Of a stretch of 64,000 nucleotides of DNA, positions 24,198 to 33,633 are shown one piece after another. The first letter of the stretch is position 1. Every line of letters starts with the position of its first letter. Origin of the DNA: an uncultured Piscinibacter sp. (GTDB lineage: Bacteria; Pseudomonadota; Gammaproteobacteria; Burkholderiales; Burkholderiaceae_C). A program made the position numbers and the translations under genes. A model generated the notes under the pieces. That model was not told the DNA's origin, did no database searches, and was given only the letters and a program-made list of their open reading frames with translations. Location: positions 620,001 through 684,000 of the forward strand of contig NZ_CALFYO010000021.1 of assembly GCF_937952055.1 (NCBI RefSeq), written 5' to 3'.

Positions 24198-26167
24198 GGC
24201 GCCCTCGCCTGCAGGGCGCCGACCTCGCGCACGAAGACGTCGTCCATGCCGATCTCGCGCGGCAGCACGGCCTGCAGCGTGATCTGCCGCGCGCCGAGCA
24301 GCGCGGCGATGCGTGCCTCGGCCTGCGCGCGGTCGACGGCCATCAGCAGCACGCCGTGGCCGCGCAGCATGGCATCCGCATGGCCCGCCTCGCGCAGCAG
24401 CTGCAGCGCGCGCGACGGATCGTCGCAGCGCACTTCGAGCAGTTCGCCCGAATGCTGCCGCAATCGTTGCTTCAGCTCGAGCGGCGACGCGTCGGCGACC
24501 ACGCGGCCCTCGAACAGCAGCACCAGGTGGTCGCACAGCTCGGCCTCGGCCATGTGGTGCGTCGACAGCAGGATCGCGACGCCCTCCTCGCGCGCCAGCC
24601 AGGACAGGATGTTCCAGAAGTGCCGGCGGCCGAGCGGATCGACCCCCGAGGTGGGCTCGTCGAGGATCAGCACGCCCGGTCGATGCAGCAACGCGCAGCC
24701 GAGCGCGAGGCGCTGGCGCAGCCCCATCGGCAGGCTGGCAGCGGCGTCGTCCAGGTGCGCCGACAGGGCGCCGAGCTCGATCGCCCACGCCGTGCGTTCG
24801 CGCGCGCTGCGCCCGACGAGGCCATAGACGCCGGCATAGAGCATCAGGTTGTCGCGCACGCTCAGGTCGGCATAGAGCGAGAAAGCCTGTGACATGTAGC
24901 CGATGCGCTGGCGGATCTGGCGCGAGGCGCGGCGCATGTCGGCGCCGGCGACCTGGCCCACCCCCGCGGTGGGTGGCAGGATGCCGGTGAGCATCTTGAT
25001 CACGGTGGTCTTGCCAGCGCCGTTCGCGCCGAGCAGGCCGAAGATCTCGCCGCGCGCGACGCGGAAGCTGACGCGGTCGGCGGCGCGGAAGCCGTCGTAG
25101 TCGCGCGTCAGGCCGATCGCCTCGAGGGCGCATGGCGGCGCAGCCGCGCCCGCGTTGCCCTCGCCGGCATGTCCGGCGGTGGCCGTCACCGGCTGGGCGG
25201 CCTGCGGCGTGCGCTCGCGCACGCGCGCGACGACCAGGTCCTCCAGCGACGGCGGCAGCGCCTGCAGCTCCGCGCGCGGCGCGCCGGGCAGCACGCTGCG
25301 CACCTGCGCCAGCGCCACGCCGGCGTCCGGCGTCGGCACGAGCACCGAGGCGCTCGCACCGTGGCGGTCGACCGGCCCGAAGGCGCGGGCCAGCCGCTGC
25401 ACGGTGTCCGCGCTCGCGTCCGCAGCGACGACCACCGTGGCCGCCAGCTGCTGCGGCAGGCGCTCCGGCTCGCCTTCGGCGAGCAGCGTTCCGCCGTACA
25501 TCAGGCCGACGCGGTCGAAGTGGCTGGCTTCGTCGAGGTAGGCGGTGGCCACGAGCGCCGTCATGCCACGCTCGTGAACCAGCTCGGGAAGCAGCTGCCA
25601 GAAGTCGCGCCGCGACAGCGGGTCCACGCCCGTCGTCGGCTCGTCGAGAACGATCAGCTCGGGTTCGTGGATCAGCGTGCACACCAGCCCGAGCTTCTGC
25701 TTCATGCCGCCGGAGAGCTGCTTCATCGGCCGGGCGCGGAAGGCTTCGAGCCGGGTCATCGCCAGCAGCCTGGCCTTGCGCTCCTGCCGCACGCGGGGCG
25801 GCACGCCGCGCAGGTCGGCGAAGAAGTCGACGTTCTCGTCGACGCTCAGCTCGGGGTAGAGGTTCAGGCCGAGGCCCTGCGGCATGAAGCCGATGCGCTG
25901 CTTGATCCGCTCCGCGTCGGCTTCGCTGGCGAGGTCCTGGCCGAGCACGCGCAGGGAACCGCCCTCGAAGCTCAGCACGCCGGCCACCGCCTTGAACAGG
26001 CTGCTCTTGCCGGCACCGTCGGCGCCGATCAGGCCGTACAGTTCGCCGCGCGCCACGTGCAGCGAGACGCCGGCCAGCGCCTGACGGTGCCGGTAGCGCT
26101 TGACCAGACCGTCGACACGGACCATGGGCTCGGCGCAGCCCGCCGTCAGTGCCTCGGGTCCTGCCAT
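24194..26167 (-). CDS. Double ABC ATPase (two nucleotide-binding domains in one chain)
   Basis: 657 aa with two ATPase domains, as in YhiH/RbbA-type exporters. NBD1 (~15-240): Walker A GADGAGKSS (48-56), signature LSGGM (151-155), Walker B LIVLDEPTTG, but the switch histidine position reads ATAYLDEA, i.e. no His. NBD2 (~345-560): Walker A GANGAGKTT (380-388), Walker B VLILDEPTSG, switch STHHMAEA, but the signature is degenerate (LPMGL, 479-483). Both weak elements would fall in the same composite site, so one ATP site is probably catalytic and the other structural. It overlaps the HlyD gene by 22 bases and the permease by 4. Confidence 0.95.
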   Translation of the reverse strand: MAGPEALTAGCAEPMVRVDGLVKRYRHRQALAGVSLHVARGELYGLIGADGAGKSSLFKAVAGVLSFEGGSLRVLGQDLASEADAERIKQRIGFMPQGLGLNLYPELSVDENVDFFADLRGVPPRVRQERKARLLAMTRLEAFRARPMKQLSGGMKQKLGLVCTLIHEPELIVLDEPTTGVDPLSRRDFWQLLPELVHERGMTALVATAYLDEASHFDRVGLMYGGTLLAEGEPERLPQQLAATVVVAADASADTVQRLARAFGPVDRHGASASVLVPTPDAGVALAQVRSVLPGAPRAELQALPPSLEDLVVARVRERTPQAAQPVTATAGHAGEGNAGAAAPPCALEAIGLTRDYDGFRAADRVSFRVARGEIFGLLGANGAGKTTVIKMLTGILPPTAGVGQVAGADMRRASRQIRQRIGYMSQAFSLYADLSVRDNLMLYAGVYGLVGRSARERTAWAIELGALSAHLDDAAASLPMGLRQRLALGCALLHRPGVLILDEPTSGVDPLGRRHFWNILSWLAREEGVAILLSTHHMAEAELCDHLVLLFEGRVVADASPLELKQRLRQHSGELLEVRCDDPSRALQLLREAGHADAMLRGHGVLLMAVDRAQAEARIAALLGARQITLQAVLPREIGMDDVFVREVGALQARAP

Positions 26168-27276
26168 GCCGCACCGTCGCGCCAGCGGATCATGCCGTCG
26201 GCCGGCTGTCCCGGGTTGAGCTTGCCGTCCGGGTTCCGGTCGGCATACAGGCGCACCTCGTAGACCAGCTTGACGCGCTCGTCCACCGTCTGCACTTCCT
26301 TGGGCGTGAACTCGGCGCGCGCGGCCACGTAGCGCAGCGTGGCGGCGAACGGCTCGCCGGGGTAGGCATCGACATGGATGCGCGCCGGCATGCCCCTGCG
26401 CACGCGGCCGATCTGCGTCTCGGGCAGGTAGCCCTTGAGATAGAGCCGGCCGAGGTCGGTCAGCTCGAGCAGCGGCGTGCCGGCATTCACCACTTCGCCG
26501 AGGTTGACGAAGCGGCCGGTCACGGTGCCGCCGACCGGCGCGGTGATCGCCAGGTCGTCCAGCGCGACGCGCGCCTCGGCGAGTGCAGCAGCCGCCTCGC
26601 GCCGCCTGTCACGGGTCACGGCGAGCTCGGCCTCGCGCGCACGCACGCGCTGCGGCCCCAGTTCGGCGTCGCGCAGTGCCTGCTGCGCCTGCGCCAGCGC
26701 AGCACGCGCCGCGTCGCGCAGTTCGCCCGACTGCCTGAGCACCAGGCCGGCGCGTTCCAGCGCCTGCGGACCGACGAAGCCCTGCGACGACAGCTCGACG
26801 GCGCGCGCATGCTCGCGTGCATCCTGCTCGTGCGCCGCATCGGCGCGCCGCAGTTCGGCCTGCGCGGCGGCCACGCGCGTGCGTGCCGCCTGCACGGCCA
26901 CCGCCGTCTCCGCGCGCAACAAGGCGACAGCGGCGTGCTGCGCGGCGAGTTGCGACTCCAGGCTGGCCTGCGCGGCCTGCGCCTGCTCGAGCCGCGCGCC
27001 CACCGCGCGCTCGTCCAGGCGAACGAGCAGCTGGCCCGCCGTCACGACGTCGCCTTCGCGCACGGCGAGCTCGACGACGCGTCCGGCGAACTTCGGCGCC
27101 ACCGTGATGTGGTCGCCCTCGATGCGTCCGTTGACCTGCAGAAGCCCGTCCGCCGCGGGCGGGTGCCGCACCAGCAGCCAGGCAGAGACGACGGCGGCCA
27201 GCGTGACGGCAATCACCGCCAGCAGCACCAGCCGTCTGCGTCGCCAGGCAGGTCGGTCGTCCGGGGTGTTCGGCAT
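26146..27276 (-). CDS. HlyD/EmrA-family membrane fusion protein
   Basis: 376 aa from ATG 27276, which places the single N-terminal membrane helix (RLVLLAVIAVTLAAVVSAWLL) right after a basic stretch. Then come a lipoyl/biotinyl-like half (APKFAGRVVELAVREGDVV), a long alanine/arginine-rich coiled coil (~100-240) and the second half (ITAPVGGTVTGRFVNLGEVV), the layout of periplasmic adaptor proteins such as YhiI. It would link the inner-membrane ABC complex encoded downstream to an outer-membrane channel, which is not encoded nearby. First gene of the export operon; divergent from ureE. Confidence 0.93.
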   Translation of the reverse strand: MPNTPDDRPAWRRRRLVLLAVIAVTLAAVVSAWLLVRHPPAADGLLQVNGRIEGDHITVAPKFAGRVVELAVREGDVVTAGQLLVRLDERAVGARLEQAQAAQASLESQLAAQHAAVALLRAETAVAVQAARTRVAAAQAELRRADAAHEQDAREHARAVELSSQGFVGPQALERAGLVLRQSGELRDAARAALAQAQQALRDAELGPQRVRAREAELAVTRDRRREAAAALAEARVALDDLAITAPVGGTVTGRFVNLGEVVNAGTPLLELTDLGRLYLKGYLPETQIGRVRRGMPARIHVDAYPGEPFAATLRYVAARAEFTPKEVQTVDERVKLVYEVRLYADRNPDGKLNPGQPADGMIRWRDGAAWQDPRH

Positions 27277-27311
27277 GGTGGGTGCAAAGCCGGGATGATC
27301 AAGCAATCGCT

Positions 27312-27343
27312 CCCCTGCTGGTTGCGCGCAGTCAACGCAGGGG
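27312..27343. repeat. Interrupted inverted repeat between export operon and ureE
   Basis: In the 224-base divergent gap the arms CCCCTGC (27312-27318) and GCAGGGG (27337-27343) are perfect, and inside them GTTG (27321-27324) pairs with CAAC (27333-27336). This dyad lies about 36 bases before the HlyD start and could be an operator for a TetR- or MarR-like repressor, or a chance feature. The rest of the gap (27277-27500) shows no clear promoter elements. Confidence 0.35.
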
Positions 27344-27500
27344 CGAACGAACCGGTGATGGTCATCCTCGCCCTCGCCGACAGGCCCTCCGGCGTCCGTG
27401 CGGCCGCGCTCCGGGGGCAGGCGGTGCGTGCCCGTGGCCTCGAGGTGCTCGCAGCGCCGCATCGGACGATCGAAGCCTCGGCGCGGGGCACAATGCGCTG

Positions 27501-28100
27501 ATGCTGAACCTGAACAAGCTCATCCCCGGCGGCCGCGGTCTCGCCGGCGTGCTGCTCAAGCGCGCCGCCACGGTGGAACTCGACTGGGACGTGCGCCAGA
27601 AGAGCCGCTTCGACGCCACCGACTCGCTGGGCCGCGCGCTCGGCGTGTTCCTGCCGCGCGGCACGGTGGTGCGCGGCGGCGACGTGCTGGTGGCCGAGGA
27701 CGGCTCGCTGGTGCGCGTGCTCGCCGCGCCGCAGCCGGTGCTGCGCGTCGCCCACTGCACGCAGCACGGCAGCCCGTTCGACCTGCTGCGCGCTGCCTAC
27801 CACCTGGGCAACCGGCACGTGCAGCTCGAGCTGCAGGCGGATCACCTGAAGCTCGAGCCCGACCATGTGCTGGCCGACCTGCTGCGCCAGATGCACCTGA
27901 TCGTCAGCGAAGCGAACGAGCCCTTCGAGCCGGAGTCGGGCGCCTATGCGGCCGCGGCGCCGGCGGCGCACGCGCATGGCCATGAGCACGGGCACGCGCA
28001 CGGCCCGGGTCATGCCCACGCGCAAGACCACGGTCACACCCATGGCCCGGGATGCGGCCACGACCATGGCCACCACGGACACGACCACCACGAGCACTGA
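27501..28100 (+). CDS. ureE: Urease accessory protein UreE (nickel metallochaperone)
   Basis: 199 aa. The N-terminal peptide-binding domain and the metal-binding domain are recognisable (RVAHCTQHGSPFDLLRAAYHLGNRHVQLEL, split by family-typical H-L-G-N-R-H; the GNRH histidine is the conserved nickel ligand, followed by LKLEPDHVL). The last ~45 residues are a histidine-rich tail with about 20 histidines, as in Klebsiella UreE, giving extra nickel storage. The ATG at 27501 is favoured by the conserved N-terminus; an upstream frame to 27282 crosses the divergent promoter. ureF begins inside the tail-coding sequence in another frame. Confidence 0.95.
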   Translation: MLNLNKLIPGGRGLAGVLLKRAATVELDWDVRQKSRFDATDSLGRALGVFLPRGTVVRGGDVLVAEDGSLVRVLAAPQPVLRVAHCTQHGSPFDLLRAAYHLGNRHVQLELQADHLKLEPDHVLADLLRQMHLIVSEANEPFEPESGAYAAAAPAAHAHGHEHGHAHGPGHAHAQDHGHTHGPGCGHDHGHHGHDHHEH

Positions 28101-28785
28101 AGCACTGGCGCCGGGCGCCCTGCTGCAGCTGATGTGGCTGGCCTCGCCGGCGTTGCCGGTGGGCGGCTTCAGCTACTCCGAGGCGCTGGAGGCGGCGGTC
28201 GAGTCCGCCCGCATCGCGGGCGAGGCACAGGCATCGCGCTGGTTGCTCGACCAGCTTCGGCTGTCGCTCGCACGCAGCGACCTGGCCGTCGTGGCGCAGG
28301 CCCTGCCCGCCTGGCAGCGCGGCGACGTCGACCGGGTGCGCGCGCTCAACGAATGGGTGTTCGCCACCCGCGAATCGCGCGAGCTGCGCGCCCAGGCCGA
28401 GCAGATGGGCCGCTCGCTGGTCGAATGGCTGAAGAACCGCAGCATCGACGACCCGCGCGTGGCCGCGCTCGCCAGGTTCACACCCGCACCGAGCTGGCCG
28501 CTGGCCTTCGCGCTGGCCGCTGCGCAGACCGGCGCGCCGCTGCGTGAGGCGCTGCTCGCCTTCGCCTTCGGCTGGGCCGAGAACATGGTGCAGGCCGCGC
28601 TCAAGGCTGTTCCTCTCGGCCAGAGCGCCGGCCAGCGCATCCTCGCCGCGCTGGTGGAGGCCATCCCCGCCGCGGCGGAGCACGCCATCGCACTCGCCGA
28701 CGACGAACGCCAGGCGTTCTCACCCATGCTCGCGATCCTGTCGTCGCAGCACGAGTCCCAGTACTCGAGGCTGTTCCGTTCCTGA
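28066..28785 (+). CDS. ureF: Urease accessory protein UreF
   Basis: 239 aa from ATG 28066 (247 aa from ATG 28042). UreF forms the UreDFG complex that gates nickel and CO2 delivery to the apo-urease. The start of the fold, LLQLMWLASPALPVGGFSYS, and the later WLLDQLRLSLARSDLAV, FGWAENMVQAALKAVPLGQS segments are family-typical. Either start lies within the ureE histidine-tail sequence (35 or 59 bases overlap), so histidine codons of ureE are read as a threonine-rich leader (MATTDTTTTSTEA); no Shine-Dalgarno decides between them. ureG follows after 26 bases. Confidence 0.93.
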   Translation: MATTDTTTTSTEALAPGALLQLMWLASPALPVGGFSYSEALEAAVESARIAGEAQASRWLLDQLRLSLARSDLAVVAQALPAWQRGDVDRVRALNEWVFATRESRELRAQAEQMGRSLVEWLKNRSIDDPRVAALARFTPAPSWPLAFALAAAQTGAPLREALLAFAFGWAENMVQAALKAVPLGQSAGQRILAALVEAIPAAAEHAIALADDERQAFSPMLAILSSQHESQYSRLFRS

Positions 28786-28811
28786 ACCCTCCCCTTGCGT
28801 CCACCGCCTCC

Positions 28812-29452
<641 letters not shown>

Positions 29453-29456
<4 letters not shown>

Positions 29457-31657
29457 ACTTTCATCGACTCGCCGCGGCGCTGCCGTTGCTGGCCGCGCTG
29501 TTCGGCGCGCAGGCGCAGGGCGCCTCGCCCACCCAGGCGCCGCCGGCACGCAACGTGCCGGAAACCTTCTTCGGCACCACGGTCAACGACCCCTACCGCT
29601 GGCTGGAGGACGTCAAGTCGCCGGAGGCGGCGAAGTGGATGAAGGAATCCAGCGAGCGCAGCCACGCTGCGCTCGCTGCGATCCCGGGCCGCGCGAAGCT
29701 GCTCGATGCGCTGGAGAAGATGGATGCCTCGGTGGCCGCACGCGTCTTCGGCGTGGTGCGCGAAACCGGCGACCGCTGGTTCTTCGAACGCCGCGGCGCC
29801 GCCGAGAACCAGTTCAAGCTGCTGCTGCGCCAGGGGCTGGCCGGCCGCGAGCGCGTGCTCGTCGATCCCGAGGCGATCGAGAAGAACACCGGCAAGCCGC
29901 ACGCGATCAACTACTACGCCGCGTCGCCCGGTGGCGCGCATGTGGCCTATGGTCTGTCGGCGCAGGGATCGGAGGCCGCCGTCCTGCATGTGCGCGACAC
30001 GCGCAGTGGCCGTGCCATCGGCCGGCCGATCACGCGCACCGACTACGGCTCGCCGAGCTTCTCGCCGGATGGCCGCCACCTGCTCTACTCGCGCCTGCAG
30101 GAACTCAAGCCGGGCATGCCCGACACCGAGAAGTACCAGCGCTCCATGACCTGGCTGATGCGCGTGGGCAGCGACGCCACCAAGGCGCGGCCGGTCTTCG
30201 GCCTGGGCGTGCCGGGCGTGGACATCACGCCGGCGGAGATCCCGATCGCCACCTTCACCCACGACGGCCGCTGGCTGATCGGCTACGTCTTCAACGGAAC
30301 GCAGCGCGAAATCACACTCTACGCCTCGCCCGCGCGGCCGGTGCTCGCCGGCAAGCCGCCGCGCTGGTCTCGGCTGGTCAGCGCTGCCGATGCGGTCAGC
30401 AGCGCGAGCTACTTCGACGACGGCCTGTATCTCGTGTCCCACAAGGACGCGCCACGCTCGAAGGTGCTGCGCCTGTCGCTGAAGGCGCCGGACATCGCCC
30501 AGGCCGAACTCATCGTGCCGCAGGGCGAGCAGGTGGTCACCGGCATCGCCTCGGCAGCAGATGCCCTCTACGTCGAGCGTCGCGACGGCAACATCAAGCG
30601 CCTGTTCAAGCACGCCCACGCCGGCGGCGCGGCGCTGCAGGAGGTGAAGCTGCCGGTAGAAGGCTCATTTCGTCTGAATGCCGACGAGAGCCTCGCGAGT
30701 GCCGCCGATCCGCGGCTGCCCGGGCTGGTGCTCGACCTGCAGAGCTGGAACCGCGCACGCCAGATCTACCTGGTGGGTGCCGATGGCACGGTGGCCAACT
30801 CGGGTCTGCAACCGCAGGGTCCCTACGACGCGCCGGCCGACATCGTGGTCACCGAGGTCAAGGTGCCCAGCCACGACGGCGCGCTGGTGCCGCTGTCCAT
30901 CCTGCATCGCAAGGGCGTGTCGCTGGACGGCCGCAACCCGACGCTGCTGTATGGCTACGCCAGCTACGGCATCACCGAGGAGCCGTACTTCAGCCCCGGG
31001 CGGCTGGCCTGGCTGGACGCCGGCGGCGTACTCGCGGTGGCCAACCCGCGCGGCAGCTCGGTGTACGGGCAGGACTGGTACAAGGCCGGCTGGCAGGCCA
31101 CCAAGCCCAATACGTGGAAAGACTTCATCGCCTGCGCGCAGTGGCTCATCGACCAGAAATGGACTGCGCCGGCGAAGCTGGGCATCCTCGGCGGCAGTGC
31201 CGGCGGCATCCTCGTCGGCCGTGCGATGACCGAGCGGCCCGACCTGTTCGCCGCCGTGGTGCCGGCGGTGGGTGCGCTCGACATGGTGCGCGCCGAGGTC
31301 ACGCCCAACGGCGTGCCCAACATCCCCGAGTTCGGCACCCGGGCCACCGAGGCCGGCTTCCGCGCCCTGCTGGCGATGAGCACCTACCATCAGATCGTCG
31401 ACGGCACGAAGTACCCGGCAGTGTTGCTCACGCACGGCATCAACGACCCGCGCGTCGAGGTGTGGCACAGCACGAAGACCGCCGCGCGCCTGGCCGCCGC
31501 TTCCACCAGCGGCAAGCCCATCCTGCTGCGCCTGGACTACGACGCCGGCCACGGCGTGGGCAACACGCGCCGCCAGCAGCAGCAGGAGCGCGCCGACATC
31601 TACGCCTTCTTCCTCTGGCAGATGGGCGTGGCAGGCTTCCAGCCCAAAGCGCCGTGA
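29453..31657 (+). CDS. Prolyl oligopeptidase family serine peptidase (S9A), exported
   Basis: 734 aa from ATG 29453. A cleavable signal peptide is evident (LAAALPLLAALFGAQAQG), so it acts in the periplasm or outside. A seven-bladed propeller region (~75-450) is followed by an alpha/beta-hydrolase domain with the full triad: S582 in GILGGSAGG, D665 in GINDPRV and H700 in DAGHGVG. Such enzymes cut short proline-containing peptides after proline. The 4-base overlap with ureG is unusual for functionally unrelated genes and suggests it is transcribed with the urease accessory genes. Length and motifs match the family. Confidence 0.94.
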
Positions 31658-31695
31658 GGCGCTTGGCAGCGATCACGCCCTGAGGAGGCCCGCCG

Positions 31696-32184
31696 ATGAG
31701 CCACCGTGCCGAGGAACTGCGCCGCTCGCTGGTGCGCAATGTCGACGAGGTGCCGCTCGAGCGACAGCACCGTCCACCGCTGTACGACACGCTGTGCGGC
31801 GGCCTGTCCGACGGCACCGCGGCGAGCAAGCTCGGCGCCGGCTACGACGTGCTCGCGCCCGGCATGCGAAGCTGCCCCTACCACCTGCACCACGCGCAGG
31901 AGGAGATGTTCGTCATCCTCGAGGGCCAGGGCACGCTGCGTGTGGCCGGCGAGATGGTGCCGGTGCGCGCTGGCGACGTGGTCTTCATCCCGCCGGGACC
32001 CGAGTACCCGCACCAGTTCATCAACACTTCGGACGCGCCGATGCGCTACCTCAGCATCAGCACGCAGGAGCGGCCCGAGCTCTGCGAGTACCCAGATTCG
32101 GGCAAGGTGGCCGGCTACATCCGGGGCCTGCGCATCATCCAGCGCCCCGGGGAAGCTCTCGACTACTGGGACGGGGAACCGTAG
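31696..32184 (+). CDS. Cupin-domain protein
   Basis: 162 aa, a single beta-barrel cupin. The metal-binding first motif is intact (CPYHLHHAQEEMFVILEGQG, giving two histidines, a third and a glutamate), and the second motif GDVVFIPPGPEYPHQFIN supplies the last histidine. Such small cupins may be sugar-phosphate isomerase-like or dioxygenase-like; the substrate is unknown. A GGAGG precedes the ATG. It follows the peptidase after 38 bases on the same strand and is convergent with sppA, with only three bases between the stop codons. Confidence 0.88.
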   Translation: MSHRAEELRRSLVRNVDEVPLERQHRPPLYDTLCGGLSDGTAASKLGAGYDVLAPGMRSCPYHLHHAQEEMFVILEGQGTLRVAGEMVPVRAGDVVFIPPGPEYPHQFINTSDAPMRYLSISTQERPELCEYPDSGKVAGYIRGLRIIQRPGEALDYWDGEP

Positions 32185-32187
32185 CGC

Positions 32188-33216
32188 TCAGCGGATCGGC
32201 GGCGCCATCTCCCGCAGCGCGCGCATCGCGCCGGCGCCGGCCGAGGCGCCGAAGCGCTTGGCCAGCCGCTCGACGAGGTTCTCGTGTGGGGTGTAGTCGA
32301 CGATCTCCTCGGCCTTGACCACCTCGCGTGCGACGTAGTCGAGGTTGCCGGTCTTGTCGACGAGGCCGAGCTTGATCGCCTCCTCGCCGTTCCAGAACAG
32401 GCCAGAGAAGATGTCTGGCGACTCCTTCAGCCGCTTGCCTCGGCCCTGCTTGACCACCGCGATGAACTGCTGGTGGATCTGGTCGATCATCGACTTCGCA
32501 TGGGCGCGGTGCTGATCGTTCTGCGGCGAGAACGGATCGAGCATGCCCTTGTTCTCTCCTGCCGTGAGCAGGCGCCGTTCGATGCCGAGCTTCTCCATCG
32601 TGCCGGTGAAGCCGAAGCCGTCCATCAGCACGCCGATGCTGCCCACCAGGCTCGCCTTGTCGACGTAGATCTCGTCGGCCGCCACGGCGATGTAGTAGGC
32701 CCCCGAGGCGCACATCTCCTCGACCACCGCGTAGACCGGCTTCCCGTGCAGCGCCTTGAGTCGGCGGATCTCTTCGTTGACGATGCCGGCCTGCACCGGG
32801 CTGCCGCCAGGGGAGTTGATGCGCAATACGACCGCCTGCGCGCCCGCGTCCTCGAAGGCGGACTTCAACGCGGCGACGAGGTTCTCGGCGCTGGCCTCGC
32901 TGTCCGCGGCGATCTCGCCGCGCACATCCACCAGCGCGGTGTGCGGCGCGCTCGGTGCCGCCGGCCCGACGCCGGAGGAGAAGATCAGCATGGCCACGGT
33001 GGCGAACAGCGCCAGCCAGGCGAGGCGGAAGAAGATGCGCCAGCGGCGTTCGCTGCGCCGCTCGGCGAGGAACTCGCGGGCGAGTTGCTCCAGGCCGCCG
33101 TCGGTTGCCGAGAGGCGCGGCGTCGCAGCGGCCGCCGGTGCCGGCGCGGCAGGGGCCGCACTGCCGAAGGCGGGTTCCACGCGCCCGGTGGAGGTCGGTT
33201 CGTCGGGTGTGCTCAT
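32188..33216 (-). CDS. sppA: Signal peptide peptidase SppA-like (S49 family)
   Basis: 342 aa, the short form of SppA with one peptidase domain. A Pro/Ala-rich cytoplasmic N-terminus (~1-60) precedes one membrane helix (~61-80). The catalytic Ser/Lys dyad is visible as S171 in EMCASGAYYIA and K223 in NKGMLDPFS; INSPGGSP is the conserved oxyanion-region strand. It degrades cleaved signal peptides in the inner membrane facing the periplasm. Last gene of the rluC-HAD-Rieske-sppA minus-strand group, 27 bases after the Rieske gene. Confidence 0.93.
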   Translation of the reverse strand: MSTPDEPTSTGRVEPAFGSAAPAAPAPAAAATPRLSATDGGLEQLAREFLAERRSERRWRIFFRLAWLALFATVAMLIFSSGVGPAAPSAPHTALVDVRGEIAADSEASAENLVAALKSAFEDAGAQAVVLRINSPGGSPVQAGIVNEEIRRLKALHGKPVYAVVEEMCASGAYYIAVAADEIYVDKASLVGSIGVLMDGFGFTGTMEKLGIERRLLTAGENKGMLDPFSPQNDQHRAHAKSMIDQIHQQFIAVVKQGRGKRLKESPDIFSGLFWNGEEAIKLGLVDKTGNLDYVAREVVKAEEIVDYTPHENLVERLAKRFGASAGAGAMRALREMAPPIR

Positions 33217-33243
33217 GCGAAGGCTTTCGGCCTCGCCGACGGT

Positions 33244-33633
33244 TCAGTCGGCGAAGGCGGGTTGGGTATCGTGGGAAGGATACCAATACACCTGCCCGTC
33301 GCGCTCCTCGACCTCGATCGCCACGAGCCGCCCGCGCCCGCACGGTCCACCGGCACAGCGTCCGGTGGCGGGTTCGTAGGCCGCACCGTGGATCGAGCAG
33401 AGGATGAAGGCGCGATCGCTGTCAAGGAACTGGCCGGGCAGCCAATCCATCTCGGCCGGCATGTGGGCGCAGCGGTTCAGGTAGGCGACCACGCGGCCGT
33501 CGACGCGCAGGGCAAACGCGCGCGCCGGCTGGCGGTGCTGCAGCACGTCGAAGACGAGCGCGTCGCCGCGCTCGGTGAGCTGATCGGACGCGCACAGGAG
33601 CTGCGGCGCGCCCCGCCCGCCGCCCTCAGGCAT
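33244..33633 (-). CDS. Rieske [2Fe-2S] ferredoxin-like protein
   Basis: 129 aa from ATG 33633, which overlaps the HAD gene by 8 bases. A single Rieske domain: the cluster ligands are seen as CAH and, 17 residues on, CSIHG, followed by the proline/glycine loop AAYEPATGRC. It is a soluble cytoplasmic electron carrier of the ferredoxin type; no partner oxygenase or reductase lies nearby. The same small Rieske gene next to rluC and sppA is common in Burkholderiales, but its partner is not known to me. Confidence 0.9.
   Translation of the reverse strand: MPEGGGRGAPQLLCASDQLTERGDALVFDVLQHRQPARAFALRVDGRVVAYLNRCAHMPAEMDWLPGQFLDSDRAFILCSIHGAAYEPATGRCAGGPCGRGRLVAIEVEERDGQVYWYPSHDTQPAFAD

Noticed and set aside
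27960..28098. CAC/GGC-rich tract resembling a simple repeat
   Set aside because: It encodes the histidine-rich tail of UreE and the start of UreF; there is no exact repeat unit.
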